Shown: piece after piece, positions 1-7,275 of the stretch | How the letters are laid out: each line of letters starts with the position of its first letter | Position numbering within the stretch: the stretch's first letter is position 1 | NCBI GenBank assembly: GCA_012798435.1 | Contig: JAAZNF010000011.1 | Span: 1 to 63,833, forward strand | Source of the DNA: Myxococcales bacterium | GTDB taxonomy: Bacteria > Myxococcota > B64-G9 | Direction of reading: 5' to 3' | DNA: 63,833 nucleotides | Translations under genes and position numbers: made by a program | Notes under the pieces: generated by a model | Seen by the model: the letters and a program-made list of their open reading frames with translations, nothing else | The model's database searches: none | Told to the model about the DNA's origin: nothing

Positions 1-312
1 CCTGCGGCCCCAGAACTTCTCGCGCCAGCCGACCGCCTTGCCGACCCTGCGGGCGACGTTGCCGCAGAGAAAGCACATGAAGGAGGAGAGTGTGAGGGAG
101 TCGGGGGTGGTGAGGATGAGGTGGAAGTGGTTGGAGGCGAATGAAAAAGCGTGCAGGCGCACGGGGTAGAGAGAGAGCGCGCGGCCGAGGACGCCGAGGA
201 TGAGGGAGTTCGTGGTCCTGGATGGCCTGAGAAGGAGTCGGCCGTGGATGACCTTTGAGACGACCTCGAAGGTGGAGTTCGGACGCGGGAGGTATCTTAG
301 TTTCCTGCTCAC
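1..312 (-). CDS. IS200-like / REP-associated tyrosine transposase, N-terminal part
   Basis: Partial gene read from a GTG at 312 to the window edge (104 codons). An in-frame TAG lies two codons upstream of the GTG, so the start is fixed. The peptide carries F-A-S-N-H-F-H-L-I-L (residues 58-67), in which H62 and H64 form the His-x-His metal site of the HUH/Y1 transposase fold. It is followed by a Lys/Arg-rich stretch with W-R-E-K-F-W-G-R, typical of the transposase_IS200-like (DUF1568, RAYT) family. The catalytic tyrosine helix would lie beyond base 1. The family cuts single-stranded DNA at hairpins (known). Whether this copy is intact cannot be seen. Confidence 0.8.
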   Translation of the reverse strand, partial: MSRKLRYLPRPNSTFEVVSKVIHGRLLLRPSRTTNSLILGVLGRALSLYPVRLHAFSFASNHFHLILTTPDSLTLSSFMCFLCGNVARRVGKAVGWREKFWGRR

Positions 313-487
313 AGGCTACCATGTAAGCAATTGTCATACCAACGAGAAGGTCAAGGCTGTATTCGAATAAAATACAAATAAAAACAAACAACTATAAAGA
401 CACAAAATCAGCAGACAATCTGTGAAAATTGGCCTTCTGTCAGGATTTCGAACACCGTGTCCGAAATCCGGACGGAGGAAACCGGGG

Positions 488-508
488 GAAACCGGGGTGG
501 GTGGAACC
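488..508. repeat. dispersed 3'-flanking repeat, copy 1
   Basis: The 17-mer CCGGGGTGGGTGGAACC (492-508), preceded by GGGGAAA (485-491), recurs at 33861-33885 with one inserted base. Both copies lie just downstream of the stop codon of a minus-strand gene (559 and 33906 respectively). Function is unknown. It may be a mobile 3'-end element or part of a transcription end. The rest of 313-487 is visibly AT-rich and shows no gene. Confidence 0.6.
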
Positions 509-549
509 AGGTAAGGGAACCAGGTAAGAACCGGGTAAGAACCGGGTAA
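504..549. repeat. four-copy 11-bp tandem repeat
   Basis: GAACC(A/G)GGTAA occurs four times, at 504-514, 517-527, 528-538 and 539-549. The last three are head to tail with an 11-bp period, about one helical turn. The array ends 10 bp before the minus-strand stop codon at 559. It could be a protein-binding array or simple slippage. Confidence 0.75.
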
Positions 550-558
550 AAAAGACTT

Positions 559-1176
559 TCATTTTCGAATTTCAAGTTGGGACGAGAAAAACTTGAGGAG
601 TCCCCTTCGAATAGCTGCTAGTTGTTGCTTGTCCAATGTTGCCTTCTCGTCGCGGGGAATTTGCTTCATCAGATTGTCGAACCGAGCGCTGTGGCACAAG
701 CCGAAAAAGTGCCCGAGTTCGTGTGCCATGGTGTCGAGACGAGCAGACGTTGGCGCAATAATGATGTATCTCCGTCCGGCCAGCTCTCGGCGTCTTCCCT
801 GGTAGCGCCAGTCGCGGCCGGCGATGTCGACATCTGATCGTTCGAGGTCTCCTAGACGTTTGACGAGGAAAACGTGCACCCGGCCGTCCAACGGTGCCAG
901 GACGGCCAGCGCATCACGCTCTGCTCTACTTCGTATTTCAGGATTTTTCGGCTCGCCGTAGCGGTGTTCTTTCTCCAAGAACAGGATGCGGGCAGGCTCA
1001 AAGAGTTCGTTGGCCCGGGAAAGGGCATCGCGAAAATAGGCCGTCAACGGACCATCCTCCTGGCTCGCCAAGTGGACCACAAGTTCGATCTTGTCGACCT
1101 CGGCGTCCAGTCCATCGCGCGGGGAAAGAAGTCCAAGAATTGGGATGCAGGCCAGTGCCCAACATTTGGTACTCAT
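559..1176 (-). CDS. secreted zincin-like metalloprotease
   Basis: A 205-residue protein with a hydrophobic N-terminus (about residues 5-17) that looks like a signal peptide. Residues 152-162 read H-E-L-G-H-F-F-G-L-C-H, the extended HExxHxxGxxH zinc signature of metzincins (ligands H152, H156, H162; catalytic E153), followed by N-L-M around 170 that could be the Met-turn. The length fits a minimal archaemetzincin/astacin-like catalytic domain, but I recognise no named family. The start ATG at 1176 has no clear Shine-Dalgarno. The upstream neighbours are tRNA genes on the same strand. Zinc peptidase activity is inferred from the motif; the substrate is unknown. Confidence 0.75.
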   Translation of the reverse strand: MSTKCWALACIPILGLLSPRDGLDAEVDKIELVVHLASQEDGPLTAYFRDALSRANELFEPARILFLEKEHRYGEPKNPEIRSRAERDALAVLAPLDGRVHVFLVKRLGDLERSDVDIAGRDWRYQGRRRELAGRRYIIIAPTSARLDTMAHELGHFFGLCHSARFDNLMKQIPRDEKATLDKQQLAAIRRGLLKFFSSQLEIRK

Positions 1177-1230
1177 GGTTGTTGAAGACGGAAAAACCCA
1201 CAGATCCTGCCGGGGGTGGCAGTGAAACTA

Positions 1231-1304
1231 CGCGCCTGGCAGGGCTCGAACCTGCTGCCTTCGGATTCGAAGTCCGACGCTCTATCCAGGTGAGCTACAG
1301 GCGC
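1231..1304 (-). tRNA. tRNA-Arg(TCG)
   Basis: Complete cloverleaf: acceptor GCGCCTG pairs with CAGGCGC, discriminator G, T-arm GTTCGAGCC, and anticodon loop CTTCGAA giving anticodon TCG (reads CGA and related codons). The CCA end is not encoded. It is the last of three tRNAs read on the minus strand. Confidence 0.93.
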
Positions 1305-1311
1305 AAAAAAA

Positions 1312-1384
1312 TGGGTCGTACAGGAATCGAACCTGTGGCCCGCGGATTAAGAGTCCGCTGCTCTACCAGCTGAGCTAACGACCC
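1312..1384 (-). tRNA. tRNA-Lys(CTT)
   Basis: Acceptor GGGTCGT pairs with ACGACCC, discriminator A, anticodon loop CTCTTAA giving CTT (AAG codons). The T-loop GGTTCGATTCC is canonical. No encoded CCA. Only 7 nt separate it from tRNA-Arg. Confidence 0.94.
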
Positions 1385-1392
1385 ATGGAGTA

Positions 1393-1466
1393 GGTGAGTG
1401 AAGGGGCTCGAACCCTCGACATCCAGATCCACAGTCTGGCGCTCTACCAATTGAGCTACACTCACC
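1393..1466 (-). tRNA. tRNA-His(GTG)
   Basis: Acceptor GTGAGTG pairs with CACTCAC. The genome encodes both the extra 5' G (-1, base 1466) and the C73 discriminator (1393), the identity pair of histidine tRNA. The anticodon loop CTGTGGA gives GTG. First gene of the cluster. Confidence 0.94.
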
Positions 1467-1502
1467 AGAAGATCCGATTCAAAGAACAAATCGAGCGGGC
1501 CG

Positions 1503-1531
1503 GTGGTACCAGAGGACACGCGGGCTGTCAA
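1503..1531 (-). promoter_or_regulatory. candidate sigma70-type promoter of the tRNA cluster
   Basis: On the minus strand a perfect TTGACA (1531-1526) is followed after 17 nt by TACCAC (1508-1503). The predicted start is near 1496, about 30 nt before tRNA-His. Confidence 0.5.
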
Positions 1532-1600
1532 TAGAAAGGTGGATCGCACACGACGCTTCGGCTAGAATGCTTTGGATCAATATCCCCGCGGAGGAGATGC

Positions 1601-4201
1601 ATGTCGATCCAGGATTGCCGGCGCCGCTCGCTGCTCTTGGCTTTTCTCTCCGGGTTGACCATCACAGGGGCCGCCGGGTGCAGCGGCTCGACGACCGGGG
1701 ACGGCGGGACCCAGTGTGTGCGGGACGAGGAGTGCGGGCTCGGTGAGATCTGCGTGGGCGGCCGCTGCGTACCCTTCGGCTCCGACGAGGGGCCGCGCTT
1801 CTGTTCCTCCGATCCCCAATGCCGCGTCGACGAGATCTGCGAGGACGGGGTGTGCGTGAAGGGCTCTCGCCCGGACGGCGGAGACGGCTCCGACGGGAAC
1901 GACGGGGGTGGCGACGAGGTGTCGGACGGTGGACAAGACGCCGCCGACGACGCCAGCGCACCCAACATCGCTCTCACCGGCGACGTGATCATCACCCAGG
2001 ACGCTCAGGGCAAGACCTACACCATCGACTACGGCAATGTCACTGTGGGCCAGGCAGTAAGCCGCAACCTGGTCATCCGCAACACCGGCAACGCCGACCT
2101 TTCCGTCTCGGTGATTACCCTAGACCAGGATCCCAATGCGGAGTTCGCCACCAGCCGCGTTGTCCCGCCGGCACTGATCATCGGCCCCGGGTCCGAGGAG
2201 ACGATCGTCGTCACCTATACGGCCAAGGACGGCCTCACCGACCGCGCGCTGGCCAAAGTCTTCTCGAACGATCCGGACGAGCCTGAGATCCGCGTCCAGT
2301 TGAGCAGCGAGTTCAAGGGCGTCCCGGCGCTGGTCGTCGATCCGATCCTGCTCGACTTCGGTGACGTGGCGGTCGGCGAGCAACCGACCCAACCCGTCAC
2401 TCTCTCCAACCAGGGGTCCGGCAACGCCGTGCTGCGCATCCTGTCGGTGGTCCCCGAGGCGCCCATCGCCAGCGCCTACCAGGTGCTGGTGCTACGCCTC
2501 TCGGACGGCGAGCCGGTGACGCCGCCGGTGTATCTCAACCGCGGCGACGGGCTCGAGGCGCGGATCACCTTCGCCCCGCCAGGGCGGAACGCCTACAATG
2601 GCAACCTGGTGATCACCACCGATGTGGCCGGCTCCGAGGTGAGCCTGGTGGCGCTGCGGGGCCGCGCCGGGGCCCCGGCCATCCGGGTGGAACCCTCGCA
2701 GGTGGATTTCGGGCAGGTGCCCACCAACACCCGGCCGGCCGACCGCTCGATCGACATCTCCAACGCCGGCAAGGGGGACCTCACCGTCTCGAGCCTCGAC
2801 CTTATGGCGGGCCACACCGCGGAGCTGTTCCTGGTGAACCCGCCGCCTGTGCCCCTGGTGATCCCGGCCGGCGCCCGGCAGACGGTGAGCGTGGGTTACA
2901 CTCCGGTGGACGTGGGCATCGATCAGACCTCTCTGGTCATCGTCCACGACGACCCCGACCGCCAGCCCGACGTGCGCGTCAACATCGGCGGCGAAGGAGT
3001 CCAGGGCAACGCCCGGCCCACCGCGGTCATCAAGGGAAACGGTCAGGACGTGGCGCTTCTGCGCGTCATGCTGGGTGAGCAGGTGAACCTCGACGGGAGC
3101 GCCTCCTTCGACAGCGACGGTACGGTCACGGGCTACGCCTGGCGCATCGTGCAGCAGCCCGCCAGCCACCCCTGCGGCAGCGAATCCACCTTGTCGGGCG
3201 CCTCGGGGCAAAACGCCACCATCGTGATGCGCGAGGCCGGGATCACCCGCATCGGCCTCAAGGTCAAGGACGACCTCGAGGCGTGGTCGGACGAGGATCT
3301 TTTGGACATCCAGGTGGCCGCGGCGCCGGTGGCCCGCATACGGGTCGGCGGCAACGATACCGGCTTCGTCGAATGCGACCTCGCGGATGTGCTCTCCTTC
3401 AACGGGCAGTTCTCGTCCGACTGCGATGGCACGGTGACCGAATACCAGTGGAACGTACTCGCCTATCCGGCCGGACGTGGCTCGGCACCGGCCATCCAGG
3501 GCGGTGGGGACTTTGCCTCCATCCTGTTCGACTTCCCGGGGAACTACCGTATCGGGCTTGTCGTGCGCGACAACGACGTGCCAAAAAACCAGTCTACCCA
3601 GGCCGTCTTCGACGTGCTGGTGCGCGGCCCCAAGGCTTTCCGGGTCACGGCCGACTGGTTCAACCAGGGGCAGAACGACAACCGGGTGGACGTGGATCTT
3701 CACCTCTTGAAACCGGGCGCGTCCGGTACCTTCACCGCCGACGACTGCCACCCCGGCAAACCAGGGGTGAGCAGCGGCAATCCGACTCCCAACTGGGGTA
3801 TCTACGGGAACCCCGTGTACCAGCGCGACGGCTGGGAGGATGCCGATGGCGTCGCCAACCCGACCAACCCCGCCGACGAGATCAACCTGGCCAACCCCGG
3901 CATGGGCGTGTTCACCATCAAGGTGTACTTCCGCTGCCACTCGTCCACGTCGCTGATGGGAGACTACCAGTGCTGTGACGACTTGTGCGGCTCGTCGCTG
4001 AACTGCCCCTTCTGCGGCTGGTGCATGCTGAACGAGAACTACTGCCTCCGGGTGGCCATCGGAGAGGTATCGGTGTACGTCACGGGCTACGACAACGTCG
4101 AGCGCAAGATCGTCACCAGGGGATTCTCGTTTCCGCGAGAGCAGGGGAGGACGTTCATACAGATCGGGACGCTTTCCTGGCCCGACGGGAACTTCCAGTG
4201 A
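1601..4201 (+). CDS. ASH/PKD-domain surface lipoprotein with Dickkopf-like Cys clusters
   Basis: An 866-residue lipoprotein. A lipobox ends at the Cys of G-A-A-G-C, and the GGAGGAG ribosome site sits 5-10 nt before ATG 1601. Next come two Cys-rich repeats (C-x4-E-C-x4-I-C) of the Dickkopf type, then an Asp/Gly linker (about residues 90-118). Three ASH (choice-of-anchor-D-like) beta-sandwich repeats follow, recognisable by D-F-G-x-V-x-V-G, then two PKD-like domains with S-x-D-x-D-G-T-V. The C-terminal domain contains N-R-V-D-V-D-L-H-L and resembles the DUF2135/YfaP type. It is probably anchored outside the cell as an adhesion or scaffold protein; no enzyme motif is seen. Confidence 0.85.
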   Translation: MSIQDCRRRSLLLAFLSGLTITGAAGCSGSTTGDGGTQCVRDEECGLGEICVGGRCVPFGSDEGPRFCSSDPQCRVDEICEDGVCVKGSRPDGGDGSDGNDGGGDEVSDGGQDAADDASAPNIALTGDVIITQDAQGKTYTIDYGNVTVGQAVSRNLVIRNTGNADLSVSVITLDQDPNAEFATSRVVPPALIIGPGSEETIVVTYTAKDGLTDRALAKVFSNDPDEPEIRVQLSSEFKGVPALVVDPILLDFGDVAVGEQPTQPVTLSNQGSGNAVLRILSVVPEAPIASAYQVLVLRLSDGEPVTPPVYLNRGDGLEARITFAPPGRNAYNGNLVITTDVAGSEVSLVALRGRAGAPAIRVEPSQVDFGQVPTNTRPADRSIDISNAGKGDLTVSSLDLMAGHTAELFLVNPPPVPLVIPAGARQTVSVGYTPVDVGIDQTSLVIVHDDPDRQPDVRVNIGGEGVQGNARPTAVIKGNGQDVALLRVMLGEQVNLDGSASFDSDGTVTGYAWRIVQQPASHPCGSESTLSGASGQNATIVMREAGITRIGLKVKDDLEAWSDEDLLDIQVAAAPVARIRVGGNDTGFVECDLADVLSFNGQFSSDCDGTVTEYQWNVLAYPAGRGSAPAIQGGGDFASILFDFPGNYRIGLVVRDNDVPKNQSTQAVFDVLVRGPKAFRVTADWFNQGQNDNRVDVDLHLLKPGASGTFTADDCHPGKPGVSSGNPTPNWGIYGNPVYQRDGWEDADGVANPTNPADEINLANPGMGVFTIKVYFRCHSSTSLMGDYQCCDDLCGSSLNCPFCGWCMLNENYCLRVAIGEVSVYVTGYDNVERKIVTRGFSFPREQGRTFIQIGTLSWPDGNFQ

Positions 4202-4221
4202 GAGTCAGGTCGAGCTGACGT

Positions 4222-4392
4222 TCAGGGGTTCGGAGCGACGGCCGATCTCAGGTCGTGCAACCGAACCTCGAGACGGCTATCCAGAGTGCGGTCAAGTTCC
4301 TGGATGACAGTATGGGTCTGTTCTGAGCCGTCGTACGAGAAGAACGGCAGAAGCGAGAGCACCAGCGTCACGGTGATGAGAAATAGTTTCAC
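4222..4392 (-). CDS. 56-residue exported peptide gene
   Basis: A short gene with strong start signals: AAAGGAGG at 4398-4405 lies 5 nt before GTG 4392, and a candidate promoter sits upstream at 4423-4450. The peptide begins M-K-L-F-L-I-T-V-T-L with one hydrophobic segment (residues 2-18) ending P-F-F-S-Y. A charged amphipathic tail (about 25-50, E-L-D-R-T-L-D-S-R-L) follows. It is either secreted or a single-span membrane peptide. No family is recognised. It converges on the preceding lipoprotein gene (20-bp gap) and lies downstream of the deoxynucleoside kinase on the same strand. Confidence 0.7.
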   Translation of the reverse strand: MKLFLITVTLVLSLLPFFSYDGSEQTHTVIQELDRTLDSRLEVRLHDLRSAVAPNP

Positions 4393-4422
4393 GATGGCCT
4401 CCTTTGTAATATCACAAGCTAC

Positions 4423-4450
4423 ATGGTACTACATGGAGACGCCACGTCAA
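4423..4450 (-). promoter_or_regulatory. candidate promoter with overlapping direct repeat (operator?)
   Basis: On the minus strand TTGACG (4450-4445), a 16-nt spacer and TACCAT (4428-4423) point to a start near 4416, ahead of the 56-residue peptide gene. An 8-bp direct repeat CTACATGG (4419-4426 and 4429-4436, 10-bp period) straddles the -10 element, as an operator would. Confidence 0.5.
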
Positions 4451-4461
4451 GTTTTTCTATT

Positions 4462-5070
4462 TTACAGATATTTTTCTATTTTTTTCAGTAGGTTGAGTCT
4501 GTGTATCAGGTCTGTCACATAGTCGATCTTGTCGCTTTCTATTTCGATTATCGGAGAAAGATTGTAGCTGGCGATCCACTCGGTATAGAGACGGTCCAAC
4601 TTTTTCAGGTAACTCAAAGGGATAGTCTGTTCCATGCCGCGCCCGCGTACTTCGATCCGCTTTCTCATGGTTCGAACAGAGCAGCGCAAGAAGATCATCA
4701 CGTCGGGCGGGGTGAGGTCTTTGCGGATTGTTTCATAAAGCTCAGTATAAGTCTTGTAGTCGCGGGGAGTTATATGATGAGAACGAAACAAGTTCTTTGC
4801 GAATATCTCCGCGTCTTCGTAGATCGTGCGGTCCTGGATGACGGTGCGCGGGAAGCGTTCGAGCTCCCGGTGGAGCCTGAACTTGTGGGTGAGGAAATAC
4901 ACCTGCGAATGGAACGCCCAACGCTTCATGTCCTTGTAGAAGTCTTCCAAATACGGGTTGGTGTCGTTGGGCTCGTAGAATGGCTTGAGGTCGTAGCGTT
5001 TGCATAAAAACTCGACCAGCGAGGTCTTCCCCGCTCCGATGTTGCCCGCGATGGCGATGTATTTTTTCAT
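4462..5070 (-). CDS. deoxynucleoside kinase
   Basis: A 202-residue P-loop kinase of the dCK/dGK/dNK family, which phosphorylates deoxynucleosides for salvage. Visible motifs: Walker A G-N-I-G-A-G-K-T (9-16), Y-E-P (32-34) for the substrate-contacting Glu, Q-D-R-T (79-82) in place of the usual E/D-R-S, and the Arg-rich lid R-K-R-I-E-x-R-G-R-G (about 136-145). Length matches the family. Its ATG overlaps the stop of the upstream permease gene (ATGA, 5067-5070), so the two are probably co-translated. The coding DNA is less GC-rich than its neighbours. The exact nucleoside preference cannot be read. Confidence 0.9.
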   Translation of the reverse strand: MKKYIAIAGNIGAGKTSLVEFLCKRYDLKPFYEPNDTNPYLEDFYKDMKRWAFHSQVYFLTHKFRLHRELERFPRTVIQDRTIYEDAEIFAKNLFRSHHITPRDYKTYTELYETIRKDLTPPDVMIFLRCSVRTMRKRIEVRGRGMEQTIPLSYLKKLDRLYTEWIASYNLSPIIEIESDKIDYVTDLIHRLNLLKKIEKYL

Positions 5071-6227
5071 GTTCCTTCCTCGTGCCAGGCCATGGCACGC
5101 TTCTGGTACATGGTGAAGACCCGGATCAGGATCACCGCTACCGGGACGGCGAAGAGCGCCCCCACGATGCCGTAGAAGTGCTCGCCGGCAACCAGGGCGA
5201 AGACCACCAGGGCGGGGTGGATGCGCGCCGCAGTGCCCATGATCTTCGGGTTGAGGAAGTTGGCTTCCAGGAGGTGGATGCCGACGATCCAGCCGAGCAC
5301 ACCGAACCCGGTCCCGAGGCCGTTGGTGATGGCGATGGCCACGATGGGGATGGAGGAAAGGATGGAGCCGAAGATGGGCACCAGGCTCATCACAGCGGCC
5401 AGGATGGAGAGCATCACGGCGAACTTGATGCCGAAGACGAAGTACAGGCCGATGAAGGTCAGCAAGCCGTTCACCAGGCAGATGAGCACCTGGCCCCGCA
5501 CCACGCCGGCCAGGCCCTGATCCGCTTGCTCGAGGAACTCGGCGAACACCGGGCGGTACTTTGGGGGAAACAGGCTCTCCAGGAACCGCAGGGGCCGCAC
5601 CGGATCGATGAGTAGAAAGGCGGCCACCATCAGGATGAGGAACGCCATGAAGATCTTGCGGAAGGCGTTCGCCGCGAACCTCGGGCCTACAGACAAGAGC
5701 TCCACTAGCCGCTCACGCAAGGCTTCCTTGATCTCGGCCAGTGACTGCTTGACCGCCACCCGGATGTCGATTCCTGGCCGGGGAGGTCCGCTCTCCCCGA
5801 CCTCGGCGGCGGCGATCTGGACCGGGATGCCCTTCTCTCGCAGCCAGTCCTCGGTGTCGCGGGCGTACTGGTTGATGCGCTCGGTGGTGAGGCTCCCGAG
5901 CAGTTTCTCTCCGTCACGGGCCAGCTTGCCGATCTCTTTGCCGATGCGGGGCAGCGAGAAATAAAAGAACAAGAACACCAGCCCGACCAGGACCAGCAGC
6001 ACCGCAACGGTGGCGAGCCAGCGGGGCACGGATTTCTTGCCGAGGCGGAGTCTGGCGATACGGTTCACCAATGGCGCGAGGAGGTAGGCGATGAGCACGG
6101 CGCCGATGAAGGGCGCCAGGATCTCGGCGGCGAAGAAGATCACGCCGAGCACGGCGAGCCAAAGCAGGACAAAGGCATACCGCCTGGCGAACATTCCGCT
6201 CCCGCTGCTGGTCGCCACACCGCTCAT
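5067..6227 (-). CDS. AI-2E family transporter (PerM/TqsA-like permease)
   Basis: A 386-residue inner-membrane protein with hydrophobic segments near both ends and the family's long central loop (about residues 90-200). Its C-terminal half holds the typical L-V-N-G-L-L-T-F-I-G, P-I-F-G-S-I-L-S-S-I-P and P-x-I-M-G stretches. The family includes AI-2 exporters and Na+/H+ antiporters, so substrate is not predictable. The ATG start at 6227 has no clear Shine-Dalgarno; an internal Met 12 residues in is an alternative. It overlaps the deoxynucleoside kinase gene by 4 bp. Confidence 0.88.
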   Translation of the reverse strand: MSGVATSSGSGMFARRYAFVLLWLAVLGVIFFAAEILAPFIGAVLIAYLLAPLVNRIARLRLGKKSVPRWLATVAVLLVLVGLVFLFFYFSLPRIGKEIGKLARDGEKLLGSLTTERINQYARDTEDWLREKGIPVQIAAAEVGESGPPRPGIDIRVAVKQSLAEIKEALRERLVELLSVGPRFAANAFRKIFMAFLILMVAAFLLIDPVRPLRFLESLFPPKYRPVFAEFLEQADQGLAGVVRGQVLICLVNGLLTFIGLYFVFGIKFAVMLSILAAVMSLVPIFGSILSSIPIVAIAITNGLGTGFGVLGWIVGIHLLEANFLNPKIMGTAARIHPALVVFALVAGEHFYGIVGALFAVPVAVILIRVFTMYQKRAMAWHEEGT

Positions 6228-6276
6228 GTCGCGGGCAGTGTGCCGCGGTCTCGTGAGGGATTCAACATAAAAACGT

Positions 6277-7266
6277 TCAGAAAGATGCCGCCAGGCCGAA
6301 GCCGGCTCCTTCCGGCAGCAGGAGGGGGGTCAACGAGAACGAGGCCGGGGAAGAGGCGCGACTCGGCTCCTTCGCAGGGACGAGCCAGAAACACACCAGC
6401 CCGCCGCCGAGGAGTAGCGCACCCGCGCCCAGGGCCGAAAGACCTCCGACCCAGTAGTCGTGCGCCTTGCCATCCTCGGCGCGGACGATCCGCTGCAGGC
6501 GCTCCATCTCCTCGATGGTGGTGGCTGCCAGCCATTCCCGGTAGGCAGTGTCGCGACGCTCCTGGGCGCTTTTCATCGGGCCGAGGAGAAGCGCCATGCC
6601 CGTGGCCAACGCCCCGGCCGCGACGCCGGTGGAGACGCCGCCGAGCCAGAGCAGGGTCGTGCGCGTACTCTGCGTATCGGTCCGGCGTGCCGTGAGCGCT
6701 TCCTCGGCCGGGTTGGGCACGGGCTTCGAAGCGGGGTCCAGGACAGCGGGGGAGGGCCGGGTCGGCGGGGCCGGGGAATGTTGTGGAGCCGCCTTCGAGC
6801 CGGGCTGGGGAGGAGGAGCAACGGTCCGGGAGACTCCGAGCGCGAGCAGCGCCCGCCGAAGATCGGCCCCGAGCGAGCTTTGCTCCTGAAAGCCGCGCAT
6901 CGGCACGGTGGTGGCGAGCTCGAACACGGTGGCCTGGGTACGGGCGTCGAACCCGCGCATGGAGATCTTGAGCAAGGGACCGAGCCGCAGCACCTCGATG
7001 ACCAGCACGCCGGTCCGTTGCGCGCTCTCGGCGTCCCGTTTCAGGCACGCGGCCGTCACGCAGCAGTCACCACTCTCCGCCTGTATTTGATCGGCGGGCC
7101 CGCGCTCTCGGTCGAGCAGCGAATGCAGCCTCTTGCGGATCGGCTCTGTCTGATCGTCCGCAAGACCCTTGAAGGTGAGACACGCCCGGATGCGCCGACC
7201 CTCTCCAGCCCGGCACGGAACGGCCACCGCCGCCAGCATGGTGAAAAGGAGAATCCCGCGGAGCAT
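6277..7266 (-). CDS. exported two-helix membrane protein, partner of the cyclase gene
   Basis: A 329-residue protein of unknown family. A signal peptide (about 1-20) is followed by a mixed alpha/beta domain (25-140). Its logic (E-V-L-R-L-G-P-L-L-K-I-S-M-R-G-F-D-A) resembles periplasmic FlgO/CsgG-like folds. A Pro-rich linker (150-185) leads to two hydrophobic segments (about 203-228 and 273-298) separated by a charged helical stretch. It begins 9 nt after the pseudokinase-cyclase stop codon and has no Shine-Dalgarno, so coupled translation is likely. A role in the same signalling unit is inference from position. Confidence 0.6.
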   Translation of the reverse strand: MLRGILLFTMLAAVAVPCRAGEGRRIRACLTFKGLADDQTEPIRKRLHSLLDRERGPADQIQAESGDCCVTAACLKRDAESAQRTGVLVIEVLRLGPLLKISMRGFDARTQATVFELATTVPMRGFQEQSSLGADLRRALLALGVSRTVAPPPQPGSKAAPQHSPAPPTRPSPAVLDPASKPVPNPAEEALTARRTDTQSTRTTLLWLGGVSTGVAAGALATGMALLLGPMKSAQERRDTAYREWLAATTIEEMERLQRIVRAEDGKAHDYWVGGLSALGAGALLLGGGLVCFWLVPAKEPSRASSPASFSLTPLLLPEGAGFGLAASF

Positions 7267-7275
7267 GAAGGAACA

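Noticed and set aside
1-1466. tRNA-associated integrated element at the left end
   Set aside because: A truncated transposase lies next to a tRNA cluster, but no duplicated tRNA 3' end or integrase is visible.
2492-3940. 482-codon minus-strand frame inside the ASH/PKD lipoprotein
   Set aside because: His/Val/Gly-rich shadow translation with no start signals.
4204-4219. Terminator hairpin GTCAG/CTGAC between convergent genes
   Set aside because: Only a 5-bp stem and no T-run; too weak to call.
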